A stretch of DNA of 64,000 nucleotides from Rhabdophis nuchalis (GCA_039707465.1 CM077652.1:37647118-37711117), one strand, 5' to 3'. Shown: positions 1 to 9,386, counted from the first letter of the stretch. Notes: generated from the sequence alone by a model not told the origin. A program made the numbers and translations.

Positions 1-160
1 TATCCTCGACCTGCGACCGGTCTCGAGATACGACCGGCCGCAGATCTTCCAAGCTGCCTCTAGGGGCCTTGGCAACAGACAGTAGCAAGGCAGCCAACTG
101 ACAGACGCGCCTGATTGGCTGCGGCGCGCCTGGCCCTTGCTGCAGCCTGATTGGCTCCCC

Positions 161-194
161 CTTTGACAGCTCCAAATATAAAGAGCTGTCAAAG
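161..194 (+). promoter_or_regulatory. 5' LTR core promoter: TATA box in the loop of a perfect 12-bp inverted repeat
   Basis: CTTTGACAGCTC (161-172) and GAGCTGTCAAAG (183-194) are perfect reverse complements. The 10-base loop between them contains TATAAA at 177-182. It should drive the full-length element transcript from about 25-30 bases downstream. The inverted CCAAT boxes lie 20-60 bases upstream. Promoter function is inferred from position and motif. Confidence 0.75.
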
Positions 195-262
195 CGCGGG
201 AGCCCCTGTCTACCGCCTATTTCTTTTACTGAACCTATCTTTTTCTGTAAGCTTGCCTAGCT

Positions 263-268
263 AATAAA
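263..268 (+). terminator. Polyadenylation signal AATAAA in the 5' LTR
   Basis: AATAAA lies downstream of the TATA box and is followed by a GTTGTTTTTGAG stretch that can act as the downstream element. In the 5' LTR it must be bypassed; the identical signal in the 3' LTR is the functional one. Confidence 0.75.
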
Positions 269-335
269 GGCAGTTGTTTTTGAGTAAACCTGGCTCGGAC
301 TCCCTCCATTCTCCACCGTGCAGAGAATCTAACAC

Positions 336-346
336 TGGCGACGAGG
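336..346 (+). other. Primer binding site, complementary to the 3' end of tRNA-Ser(GCT)
   Basis: TGGCGACGAGG begins one base after the LTR end. It is the exact complement of the 3' end (acceptor stem, discriminator and CCA) expected for vertebrate tRNA-Ser(GCT), whose 5' end is GACGAGG. A tRNA-Ser primer is, from general knowledge, characteristic of mag-like Gypsy elements. The match runs 11 bases and then breaks. Confidence 0.85.
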
Positions 347-438
347 GCTGGGGCCAGGCAGAGCTCGACTTGCTGAGGGAAGGGAATTTTCCTCACAAAA
401 TTTTTATTACATTTTTTTTCTTTTGCGGTACGATCGCT

Positions 439-3400
439 ATGGGTTCCGTTCCTCCCTTCGCTCCGTTCGACTCGGCGAAGGAGTCCTGGGTGTCCTTTAT
501 GGCACGATTCGAATGCTTCGTGCTGGCAAATGACTACGGGGCGCTGCCCCCGGCGCGAAAATTGGGCCATTTCCTCGGCTGCGGCGGCACGGAGTTGTTC
601 GCCACGGCTCGCACTGTGGCCGCGCCGGCCGAAGTATATGACGTGCCGTGGGACACGTTAATCGAACGACTCAGGGCCCACTACGCCCCGGTGCCGTCTA
701 AAATGACCCACCGCTTCGCTTTCAGGAAGTGCCTCCAGAAGCCTGACCAGTCGGTGGCCGAATTCCTGAAGGCACTCCGCATGGCCGCTATTCCGTGCGT
801 CTTCGCCGCGGAGTTCTTGGCCGAGTCCCTACTGGAACAATTCATCTGGGGCCTCAGAGAAATTCGCCTCAGAAGGCGCCTGCTGGCCCGAGCTGAGCTA
901 ACCTTGGAACAGGCTGTAGACGAGGCTCGGGCATTCGAGATGTCCGAGTCCTCGGCCCTGGACAGAGACTCTGACCGCCACCCGGCCGCACGCGCGTGCC
1001 TGGTAGAGGAGGACGGGGATCCTGACGAAGACCCTGACGAGGATGACCAGGTCGCCTATATTAGGCCCACCGGCCGCAAGCCGCCCATGCCGGCTGCCTA
1101 CCGATGTCTGGGCTGCCGGGGTAAGCACCCTCGAGCCGATTGCCCGTTCAAGGAGGCCATCTGCCGCCGCTGTGGCCGAAAGGGGCACCTGGCCGCTGCT
1201 TGCCGCGCCGCCGCGCCCGCGGAAGACCAACCCTCCCCCGAGCCCCAACGCCGCTCCGGAGAGGACCGTAGACGACCAGCGGCCAACCCACCCACCCAAC
1301 GCCGCCGGGGCAGACGCCAGCAGCCGCAGCCGTCCGGCTGTTTTGCCTTGACCGACGACAACTCTCCGCTGGAAGCCCGGCCCGACCGTACGCGGCTCAG
1401 GACAGTTGTGAAGCTGGAGGGGGTGGGGGTCCGCATGGAGGTGGACTCTGGCTCGTCTCGGTCCATCATTTCCCGGGCACAGTTGGCCAAGCTACGCCCC
1501 GGCTTTTCCTTAGATGAATTGTCCCCCCCACTCACTGTTCTGAGGGACTATCAGGGATCATCTATCCCCACCCTGGGCCAGATTTCCCTGGGGGTGGAGT
1601 ACGGGGGTTTCAAGGGGCCCTTGCCTATTCTGGTGGTTTCTGACCCCCTGGCGGCCATCATCGGCCTGGATTGGTTTCCCGCCCTTGGCCTGTCAGTGCA
1701 GGGGGTTCATGCTATACCCGCCTCCTCTCCCATCTCAGGGGTTTTGGAGGAGTTCGCTGACGTGTTTGACGGTCGGCTTGGCTCGTACGTAGGCACCCCT
1801 GTCTCCTTAAATCTTGACCCCCAGGTTGCACCCATTAGGCTCAAGGCCCGCAGGCTGCCGCTCGCCTTGAAGCCCAAGGTTGATGCCGAACTTGACCGGC
1901 TGGTGGCGCAGGGCGTGCTCGAGCCCGTTGACCAGGCAAAATGGGAGACCCCCATAGTGGTCCCCATCAAGCCCGACGGGTCGGTGCGGATCTGCGCCGA
2001 CTATAAGTCGACCATCAACCGTGGGCTCCAGGCGAACCCATATCCAGTCCCTGTGGTGCAAGACCTGCTCCATTCCCTGGGGCAGGGCCGCATATTTGCG
2101 AAACTGGATATGGCCCAGGCCTATCAACAGCTCCCGGTGGACGAGGCGGCTGCGGAGGCGCAGACCATCGTCACCCACCGGGGGGCTTTCCGTTGTCGCA
2201 GACTCCAATTCGGTGTGTCCGTCGCCCCGGGAATCTTCCAGAGCCTCATGGAGCGTTTGCTCCATGGGCTCCCAGGCGTGGTCCCGTATTTTGACGACGT
2301 TCTGATAGCTGCTTCCAGCATCTCAGAACTCGCCAAAGTACTGAGGAAGGTTCTCAGCGTTTTCAGGGGCGCGGGATTAAAGTTGAAGCGCAGCAAATGC
2401 GTTTTTGCCGCGCCGGAGGTGGAGTTCCTGGGCTTCTTGATAGATGCCCGGGGCATACACCCCACCCCCAAGAAGGTCGAGGCCATTAGGAACGCCCCTA
2501 CGCCTGCCTCCAAGACGGAGCTGCAGGCGTTCCTCGGCCTCTTGAATTTTTACGCGCCTTTTCTTCCCCACAAGGCAACGTTAGCCGAGCCGCTTCATCG
2601 ATTGCTCGATCGATCGGCGGCCTGGCGCTGGGGCAGCCGCGAGGCGCATGCGTTCGCGGCTGTCAAAGCCACTCTGACGTCAGAGGCAGTCCTTGTGCAA
2701 TATGATGACAGGCTGCCCTTGACGTTAGCGTGCGATGCCTCCCCTTTCGGCCTGGGGGCCGTCCTGAGCCATTCCTTCCCAGATGGCTCAGAAGCCCCCA
2801 TTGCTTTTTGGTCCCGGACAATGTCTCCCACTGAGAGAAACTATAGCCAGATTGACAAGGAGGCTCTGGCTATGGTGTCCGGCATCAAAAAGTTCCACCC
2901 ATACCTGTATGGTCGGACTTTTGCTGTCTTCACGGACCATAAGCCTCTCCTTGGGCTTTTGGCCGGTGACCGTCCGACCCCCCCCATCCTTTCTCCCAGG
3001 ATGACCAGATGGACGGAGTTCCTGGCAGCGTATAGTTATACGCTGTACTACCGTCCGGGCAAGCAGCTGGGGCATGCCGATGCCCTGAGCCGGTGCCCCC
3101 TCCCCAAGGCGGACGAAGAGCCGGTGCCGGCACTGTCCGTCTTGTCTGTGGCAGACTCAGGCCTGCCCTTGACGTCCTCGGACGTCGCCGCCCGGACGAA
3201 GGCCGACCCTGTCCTGTCCCAGGTCTCCACCTGGGTCTTGCGAGGGTGGCCTCAAGGCGGCGTGGCCGAAGATTTTCGGCCGTACAAGGCACGCCAGACG
3301 GAGCTTTCGCTCCACAGCGGCTGCTTGTGCTGGGGGGATCGGGTCATCGTTCCCCCCCCCCTCCGTCACCGGGTGCTCCGGACGCTCCACGCCGACCACC

Positions 3401-4845
3401 CCGGCATAGCCCGGATGAAGGCGCTCGCCCGCAGCTATGTGTGGTGGCCTGGCTTGGATGCGGAGGTAGCTGCCTGGGTCGGGGGTTGTGTCCCTTGTCA
3501 AATCACCCGCCCCGCCCCTCCGGTTGCCCCACCCAGGGAGTGGGACTTGCCCCGGAGCCCTTGGTCCAGGCTCCACATAGACTTCGCGGGCCCCTTCCGA
3601 GGCCAGACGTTCCTGGTGGTCGTGGACGCCTACTCCCGTTGGGTGGAGGTCATCTTGATGGCTTCCACTACGGCCGAGAGTACGGTCAGGGCCCTGCGCC
3701 GCCTCTTTGCGACGCACGGGTTGCCGGACATCGTGGTGTCCGACAACGGGCCCCAGTTCCAGTCCGCCACCTTCCAGGAGTTCTTGGCCTCGCAGGGGGT
3801 CCGCCACGCGCCAGTGGCCCCTTATCATCCGGCCTCCAATGGTCGGGCTGAACGGGCCGTCCGCTCGGCCAAGGAGGCTCTGGGACGGATGACCACAGGG
3901 GACTGGCCCGCAAGGGTGGCTGCTTACCTGTTAGGTCAGCATTCCACACCTTGCCCTGCCACACGGAAAAGCCCCGCCGAGCTCTTGATGGGTCGCCGCC
4001 TGCGGACAACCTTGGACAGGCTGCACCCGGCTTACAACGATGTGCGGCCTTGCAACCTGGGGGCCCCCCCTCCCCGCCTTTTCCTGCCCGGGGACCCTGT
4101 GTACGCCCGCCACTATGCAGGGGACACTAAGTGGGTTCCGGCCACGGTGACCGAGCTAACGGGTCCCTGCTCTTTCAGGGTCAGCCTCCCGGACGGGTCC
4201 GAGTGGCGGCGCCACTTGGATCAACTAAGGCGCCGCCTTCCCACACCTGCGGACCCATCGTCGGAGCCGCCCCTCCCCGTTGCCCCGGTTGGGCCATTCA
4301 AACCGTCCCCTGAGAAACCGCTCGGGGCCTTCGCTCCTTCAGGCCCGGCCGAACTGGACGCCGCCTTCCGGCACACGCTGCACAAACTGTCTCAAGCCGA
4401 GGGGGACGCGCGGGCCCTTGCCCCTAAGGACCCGCCCTGCACAGCCGCAACCAACCGGCATACAGCAAACTATGCTCCGAGCGCCGCGCCCCCTCGCCCC
4501 GACTTACCAGCTCCGACGGCTCCGCCTCCGAGGGTAGGCCTCGATGACGTCACCACCTGGAGCTCCACTCCCCGAAGGGAGGAGCTCGCACAGGGGCAAC
4601 CTGCATCTCCGACGTCTCACCAGCAACTGAGGCGGTCTGGGCGTTCCCGGCGCCGCCCCGCCTTCTTACAAGACTACGCATGCTCGTGCATCGGAACAGA
4701 CAATTCCTCGAGCATGCGCAGACCGAGGGGGGAAAGGGGTGTTATATCCTCGACCTGCGACCGGTCTCGAGATACGACCGGCCGCAGATCTTCCAAGCTG
4801 CCTCTAGGGGCCTTGGCAACAGACAGTAGCAAGGCAGCCAACTGA
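439..4845 (+). CDS. gag-pol: Gag-Pol polyprotein of Ty3/Gypsy retrotransposon, 1468 residues, intact
   Basis: This polyprotein builds the capsid and carries out processing, reverse transcription and integration of the element. The start is the first ATG in the frame, with G at -3 and G at +4; the frame is open upstream to about 274 but has no earlier ATG. Domains in order: a capsid-like Gag region in the first 180 or so residues; an acidic stretch; two zinc knuckles at 223-255 (CX2CX3HX4C then CX2CX4HX4C); an aspartic protease with DSG at 336-338; reverse transcriptase with YFDD at 617-620; RNase H with D766, E808 and D833; an integrase zinc finger (H984 to C1017/C1020); an integrase core with D1048, D1102 and E1138 (D-35-E); and a GPY/F-like segment near 1242. 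The tail is proline-rich. No frameshift separates Gag from Pol. The last 35 codons read into the 3' LTR and stop there. The long antisense and +1 frames beneath it are shadows. Confidence 0.96.
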   Translation: MGSVPPFAPFDSAKESWVSFMARFECFVLANDYGALPPARKLGHFLGCGGTELFATARTVAAPAEVYDVPWDTLIERLRAHYAPVPSKMTHRFAFRKCLQKPDQSVAEFLKALRMAAIPCVFAAEFLAESLLEQFIWGLREIRLRRRLLARAELTLEQAVDEARAFEMSESSALDRDSDRHPAARACLVEEDGDPDEDPDEDDQVAYIRPTGRKPPMPAAYRCLGCRGKHPRADCPFKEAICRRCGRKGHLAAACRAAAPAEDQPSPEPQRRSGEDRRRPAANPPTQRRRGRRQQPQPSGCFALTDDNSPLEARPDRTRLRTVVKLEGVGVRMEVDSGSSRSIISRAQLAKLRPGFSLDELSPPLTVLRDYQGSSIPTLGQISLGVEYGGFKGPLPILVVSDPLAAIIGLDWFPALGLSVQGVHAIPASSPISGVLEEFADVFDGRLGSYVGTPVSLNLDPQVAPIRLKARRLPLALKPKVDAELDRLVAQGVLEPVDQAKWETPIVVPIKPDGSVRICADYKSTINRGLQANPYPVPVVQDLLHSLGQGRIFAKLDMAQAYQQLPVDEAAAEAQTIVTHRGAFRCRRLQFGVSVAPGIFQSLMERLLHGLPGVVPYFDDVLIAASSISELAKVLRKVLSVFRGAGLKLKRSKCVFAAPEVEFLGFLIDARGIHPTPKKVEAIRNAPTPASKTELQAFLGLLNFYAPFLPHKATLAEPLHRLLDRSAAWRWGSREAHAFAAVKATLTSEAVLVQYDDRLPLTLACDASPFGLGAVLSHSFPDGSEAPIAFWSRTMSPTERNYSQIDKEALAMVSGIKKFHPYLYGRTFAVFTDHKPLLGLLAGDRPTPPILSPRMTRWTEFLAAYSYTLYYRPGKQLGHADALSRCPLPKADEEPVPALSVLSVADSGLPLTSSDVAARTKADPVLSQVSTWVLRGWPQGGVAEDFRPYKARQTELSLHSGCLCWGDRVIVPPPLRHRVLRTLHADHPGIARMKALARSYVWWPGLDAEVAAWVGGCVPCQITRPAPPVAPPREWDLPRSPWSRLHIDFAGPFRGQTFLVVVDAYSRWVEVILMASTTAESTVRALRRLFATHGLPDIVVSDNGPQFQSATFQEFLASQGVRHAPVAPYHPASNGRAERAVRSAKEALGRMTTGDWPARVAAYLLGQHSTPCPATRKSPAELLMGRRLRTTLDRLHPAYNDVRPCNLGAPPPRLFLPGDPVYARHYAGDTKWVPATVTELTGPCSFRVSLPDGSEWRRHLDQLRRRLPTPADPSSEPPLPVAPVGPFKPSPEKPLGAFAPSGPAELDAAFRHTLHKLSQAEGDARALAPKDPPCTAATNRHTANYAPSAAPPRPDLPAPTAPPPRVGLDDVTTWSSTPRREELAQGQPASPTSHQQLRRSGRSRRRPAFLQDYACSCIGTDNSSSMRRPRGERGVISSTCDRSRDTTGRRSSKLPLGALATDSSKAAN
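4725..4739 (+). other. Polypurine tract priming plus-strand DNA synthesis
   Basis: An unbroken purine run (GAGGGGGGAAAGGGG) abuts the TG that opens the 3' LTR. In LTR retrotransposons this tract resists RNase H and primes plus-strand synthesis. It lies within the coding frame. Confidence 0.9.
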
Positions 4846-4904
4846 CAGACGCGCCTGATTGGCTGCGGCGCGCCTGGCCCTTGCTGCAGCCTGATTGGCT
4901 CCCC

Positions 4905-4938
4905 CTTTGACAGCTCCAAATATAAAGAGCTGTCAAAG
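4905..4938 (+). promoter_or_regulatory. 3' LTR copy of the palindromic TATA region
   Basis: The same 12-bp inverted repeat and TATA loop as in the 5' LTR. Here it could drive transcription into the right flank after 5078. That is inference only. Confidence 0.6.
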
Positions 4939-5006
4939 CGCGGGAGCCCCTGTCTACCGCCTATTTCTTTTACTGAACCTATCTTTTTCTGTAAGCTTGC
5001 CTAGCT

Positions 5007-5012
5007 AATAAA
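5007..5012 (+). terminator. Functional polyadenylation signal of the retrotransposon
   Basis: AATAAA in the R region of the 3' LTR, followed by a GT-rich stretch. Cleavage is expected 10-20 bases downstream. Confidence 0.8.
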
Positions 5013-5078
5013 GGCAGTTGTTTTTGAGTAAACCTGGCTCGGACTCCCTCCATTCTCCACCGTGCAGAGAATCTAACA

Positions 5079-6310
5079 GGGGGAGATTTTTTGTGTGCAT
5101 TGAAGGGCAGGAGGGGAGATGCCTGCAGGGCTCAGCCCACGTGGCTTGGGGGGTGGGGGAGAGGGATGAAGAGGAGCTGGGTGCCCCTTCTGCCCTCTGG
5201 TGCTGCAAGCTGGCTCGCCTTGGCTCTTCTGCTCCTTCCCTGCTTCTGTTGAAGAGGAGGGTCCAGTTTTATTTGGAGGAATCATTTGCTTGCTTCCTGA
5301 ATTAACTTTCTCAATAACTCAAGGCAGCAAACAGCTAACCCTCCTTCCTCCTCCTATTTCCCCCACCAGTGGAAGCCTGTGAGGTGGGCTGGGCTGCTGG
5401 AGTGACTTGGCTCTCTTGCCCAAGCTGGGACTAGCTCACCGTCTCCTGATGACAGGCCCAAAGTCACCCAGCTGGCTTTAATGGCCAAGTTGGAACTAGA
5501 ACTCATGGTCTCCTGGTTTCTAGGCCAGCACCTTAACCCCTAGGCCCAAGTGACTCTGCCCGGGCCATAAGAACAGGCCAGCTCGCAATAGGGCATTGCA
5601 AAGAAGGCCTTGGGTTCCATCTGGTCTCCCCCCCCCCCCCGAATTGACCTAAAAGAGCATTTTGGAGGGCTTTGCCATGTCCAGTGCATTAGCCACGTCT
5701 CTTCAAGGAGCTGCATTAAAGGATTTTTGCAAGTGGATGGCATTAATAATAATTCCTTGCTTTTTAAAACAAAACCTGACCTTGGATACACTTGCAGCAT
5801 TACATATGAAAAAGCTGCAGATGGAGATTAGAAATGATTTTAGCAGAAGAACAGAGATCAAATTGTCTTCTGCACTTGAGGTTCTGCATCCAGTTGAGGG
5901 TTTAGCTTTGCAGTCCAATGAAGATGCCGGAGCGGGTGCAGGAGATCAAGCCTCTGCGAGGAGCAATTTGAGGATTTGCCCAAGCCAGCAAAAGAGGGGA
6001 TGATCGAGCGATTATAGAAGGATGAGAGGGGGTCCCCCGAAGGGAGGGTGAGAGGGAGACTGAAGAGCTGAGATTCAGGTTGGGCCGAATTCCTGATGGA
6101 AAATGAGTGGAACCGTTTCCTCTACACTGGAGTCTTTCAGGTGGTCACCCGTGGAGGAGGAGGAGGAATTGGGGGAATGGACCTAGAAGGTCTCCTGCAG
6201 TTCGGATTCCTTCTGTTTCATGAATTTTGACAGGCTTGTCAATATTTAGGCATCCAGGCAAAACATCAGGGAAAGGGCCCCCTGAATTCCCAGCAGCTCA
6301 GAATCTGAGG
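5079..6310. other. Right flank of the retrotransposon, no gene recognised
   Basis: No convincing coding frame or repeat was found. A 13-base C-run sits at 5628-5640. The block 5680-5900 is AT-richer and of even complexity and may be a conserved non-coding element; this needs alignment. Confidence 0.5.
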
Positions 6311-6315
6311 TCTTC

Positions 6316-6500
6316 CTCTAAAAACTTTTTTATTGGCTACATCTTATTGGCACAATGAAATGGAAAACCAACTCTAAATGTTTCCCATGATTTCAGTATA
6401 ATTAAAATAGGAAATAACTCCCTCCCCAAGTCACAAGGTTGCGTTGGCCAATTAGGTTAATTGGCGGGCTCTCCAGGCACTCCTCCCTATCTCTGTCCTG
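6316..6500 (-). repeat. Possible interspersed repeat 3' end, diverged
   Basis: The opening TTTTTTATTGGCTACATC resembles CTTTATTGGATACACC at 16768. Both are followed about 110-140 bases later by a CCAATT motif. Read on the minus strand, the 16.8-kb copy opens with AATAAAG, as a transposon 3' end would. The family was not identified. Confidence 0.3.
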
Positions 6501-6999
6501 TAGAGATACCCTTGGTTCCCACAAGAAAGTTCTGTGTTTTGTTTAGCAATGCAGTTCATCCTCCTTCCTCTTCCCCACTGTGCGAGTCAACTGAGGAATA
6601 GAAAAATGACTTCTGCCAGGTTCAATTCGAAGTTGACACTGCCTTTCAGTCCGGCTGGATGTAACACTCTCTCTGTGTGTCCTTAGGATGTTGGACAGTG
6701 CGCTGCACATGCTTCCCAGGTGTGGGTGGGGGAGGTCCAGGCCAATGTGAGTTGGCTGGGAGAAGGAGGATAGCTCACTATCTATGGGTCCTTTTGCTGC
6801 CAACCATGGGTGTAATTTTGGCACCCTGGAATGGGAGGTGGGACAATGATAAAGAGTATGAATTAGAAAATCGAAGAAAGGAAGAAAATGACCACGTGAG
6901 AGTGGCAAGGAGAGAAGGATGTAATAGATCTGAAGGTGGTTCAGGTCTCCTGGGGCAGAGTGGCTGAATATGTGCAGGTCCTGAAGGTTTAATAATGAA

Positions 7000-7480
7000 C
7001 AGAAGGGTTCAAATCCATATCAGAGGATTTGAATTGGTTTGAGTTGCAGGTCAACACTGAATGAAGATCATGGAGGAAGCAAAATTTGGAGAAAATTAAC
7101 ACCGAATTCTGAAATAAGGCAACCCAGGTGAAAAAAGTGTTTTGCTAAGTGTCAGGAATGGGAGGATGGAGACAATCAGGAGAACCCAGGTAATTATTGG
7201 CCGATGGGAAGCCCAGTCTGCGCCTGGAGCAAAGCATGGCTGATTTTATTCTGTTTGATGAAAGATTAAGAAGCTTAGTAAAGGATGCAGACTTAATGAG
7301 AGACCCTGGATGTGATGCAGGCCAGTTTTTGATAGTGCCGAGTACAAATATTGGGTAAAAACCGACACAGGAGGAAGGGAAAGAAACCAAGGAAATGAGA
7401 CTGAAAGTGGAATGCCTGCCAGTCTGAGTCCTGTGTGAAAAAATACTGGAAGCTAAATTAATTTCCCAACAGAGCGAATG
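7000..7480 (+). pseudogene. Badly decayed LINE ORF2 fragment, CR1-like
   Basis: One frame near 7160-7210 reads NQENPGNYWP, close to the CR1 reverse transcriptase motif around DPGNYRPVSL. The surrounding frame is broken by stops. The assignment rests on this one motif and the local composition. Confidence 0.35.
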
Positions 7481-7624
7481 GAAAGTAGACATAAGGAAAC
7501 AGGATGTAAATTCTGGCTGGAACAGAGGGGGGAGAGTCCTGCTCATGTTGGAGTGCTACCAAGCTCTGTAGAACTACACTGGTGGGAAGGATGAAAAATA
7601 TTTCTTGGTGGAATGAGAATCGTA

Positions 7625-9240
7625 AAATTAGAAGCGATCTCAAAGGTGATCTAGTCCAGCTCCCTGATCAGCACAAGATCTACTGAAGCGCGGTGAACAG
7701 GTGGCTGTCTTGGCTCTGTTTGGAGAAACCAGTGAAGAGCGACAGACGTCTTTATAAAGCAGCCTCTTCTGCCGGTCGACACTCTTAATTATAAATGCCT
7801 CCTGGCATCGGAGCGGAATCTGCATCGCTCCAGTTTCAAGGCCCTTGATTTGGTTCTGCAGTGAGAAGAGTCCATGTTCTCTCTGGGTTGTATTCCTTTC
7901 CCTCCTGCAGGGCCTGGAGGCTTCTGCCCAGCCTTCCCTCGCCTCTTCTGCAGAATGAACCTGTCCAGGGTCTTTTAACTTTTCCACAGAGGCTGGGTTT
8001 CTAGCCTCCCAGCACAGCTGAACCAGGTTCTGAGCAACGTCTTTTAGAGGCTGTGCTACTCAGGAGGAAATGAACTTCTTCTCGGTCATCCCAAAGGGCA
8101 GAACCACTCTGGCCCATTTCTGCCACTCCAGCCTCCCCTCTGCCCCAGGCTTGTGCCTTTCATTTTTTCTCCCTACATCCAGATGTTTCTCCCTGTTAAA
8201 TTTTTCTTTTGGCCCAAAGTTGGTGTTAAAAGTGTTGAACAGCAGACGGTCCAGGAAGAGCCCTGCGACTTCCCCCTAGATATTGCTCCCCAAGATGAGG
8301 CAGAGCCAAAGAGAGGAGAGTAGCCTGGCCTTCGTGACCAATTCACGATGGTTCCTGCTCATTCCAGCACATCCGTCCAAGTGCTCACAATCCTCACAAC
8401 TCATAGGCTGGTTGTGGATTTGCTCAGGGCAGATGTCAAGCTGGCTGGTCTCTCGTTTCCTGGGTCCTTGGTTTTCAGCGATGGGAACATTGGCTCTCCT
8501 CCAGCGGCTCCCAGTCCCCAGAAGGTCCCAATTCTGCTGCCGCCTCTTTCCCTCAGTCCTCTGGGATGTCCTCCATCTGGCCTGAGATGGGAGTTCCTCT
8601 AAACCGGCTAAGCGTTCTCTTGCTCCCTCCTGGTCCTCCCTCAGCTGCAGTTCCCTTCTTCCCCTCTGGCATGATGGTGGCCAGCTAAGGCTTTTTTCCT
8701 TCTGAGAAAAAAGAGACGTAAAAGGGGTTCTCACCATCACCTGTGATGAATCCAGCCATTTCTCCGTCTTTTTGTTTGTGATACACCCGAAAAAGCCTTT
8801 TTTTTTTTTGGTTTGGAGCATTTCTCACAAGCCTCAGGGTGTGTGCACTCCAACCTTCTGGACACAATTCCCACACTTTTTCCTACATGTGTCAGCCCTT
8901 TGAGGCAGACCGGTCAAAAAAAGAAAAAGATTCTCTAGAATGCAACTTTACTGGCGTTGGATATATTTGCAGAATCTTGTAACCTGCCCAAACTCTTCCC
9001 TGTCCCCTTTCATGGATCATGAAGTCCAGGTGGGGCTATCCCTAGTCCTAAGCCGCCTCCTACTTTTCCAGGTTGAACTGGAAAACTGTTCTTCCTCTCC
9101 CACCTCCTCCTCAAGGCCCAAGTTAAGTTCCTTTCCAGCTCTTTGGAAAACTCTCCGGGTGGAGTTCTTAAATGCCTCTCTTGTTCTCCTCAGTTAGGAA
9201 GAGTTTGTGACAATTTTGAAGATTTTCTTCCCTCCGTGAA
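7625..9240. other. No gene recognised
   Basis: The first 70 bases (GTGATCTAGTCCAGCTCC near 7650) resemble the reversed 3' end of a CR1 element. The rest holds no supported feature. A 10-base T-run lies near 8800. Confidence 0.35.
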
Positions 9241-9244
9241 CCCC

Positions 9245-9311
9245 TCCCCTCCTCCTCCTCCTCCTCTTCTTCTTCTTCCTCCTCCTCCTCCTCCTCTTCC
9301 TCTTCTTCACC
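9245..9311. repeat. CCT/CTT trinucleotide microsatellite
   Basis: Alternating (TCC)n and (TTC)n form about 65 bases of pure pyrimidine on the plus strand. It is a short purine-pyrimidine mirror tract. Confidence 0.9.
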
Positions 9312-9386
9312 CAACTGGTCCAAATCCACTTCTCTGCCTCCCTTCTCTTCCTTCTTTCATTGGTAGATGAACTCAAAGGTCTGAGC

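Larger units (their letters stand above)
1..334 (+). repeat. 5' LTR, missing its first 5 bases
   Basis: The sequence matches 4745-5078 base for base as far as I can read. It ends ...TCTAACA, giving the canonical CA terminus. U3 holds two copies of CTGATTGGCT (inverted CCAAT boxes, 111-120 and 147-156), a TATAAA at 177-182 and an AATAAA at 263-268 followed by a GT-rich stretch. R is therefore about 208-285 and U5 about 286-334; these borders are inferred from motif spacing. A stem-loop (arms 11-21 and 33-43, 10 of 11 paired) lies near the start. Confidence 0.95.
1..5078 (+). mobile_element. Near-complete Ty3/Gypsy LTR retrotransposon (mag-like lineage)
   Basis: The layout is LTR, tRNA primer site, single gag-pol frame, polypurine tract, LTR, about 5.08 kb in total. 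The left LTR lacks only its first 5 bases (TGTTA, visible in the right LTR) because the window starts there. Protease, reverse transcriptase, RNase H and integrase follow in that order, which is the Gypsy order and not the Copia order. A tRNA-Ser primer site, two zinc knuckles and no chromodomain suggest the mag lineage; that assignment is inference. The two LTRs read identically over the 334 shared bases and all catalytic residues are present, so insertion was recent. There is no envelope frame. The right flank begins with five G bases (5079-5083), which would be the target duplication if the unseen left flank also ends in GGGGG. Confidence 0.96.
4740..5078 (+). repeat. 3' LTR, complete (339 bp)
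   Basis: It starts TGTTATATCC and ends TCTAACA, with standard TG...CA ends. It matches the 5' LTR in every shared base as read. The gag-pol stop codon (4843-4845) lies 104 bases into it, so U3 doubles as coding sequence. TATAAA is at 4921-4926. Confidence 0.96.

Noticed and set aside
274..438. In-frame 55-codon extension upstream of gag-pol
   Set aside because: The frame is open but the first codon is TTG and no ATG occurs before 439. The stretch is LTR R/U5, primer site and leader.
3093..3851. 252-codon frame in +1 over the integrase region, and several antisense frames (for example 3157-3828)
   Set aside because: They lie inside gag-pol and carry no domain; GC-rich coding DNA commonly leaves shadow frames open.
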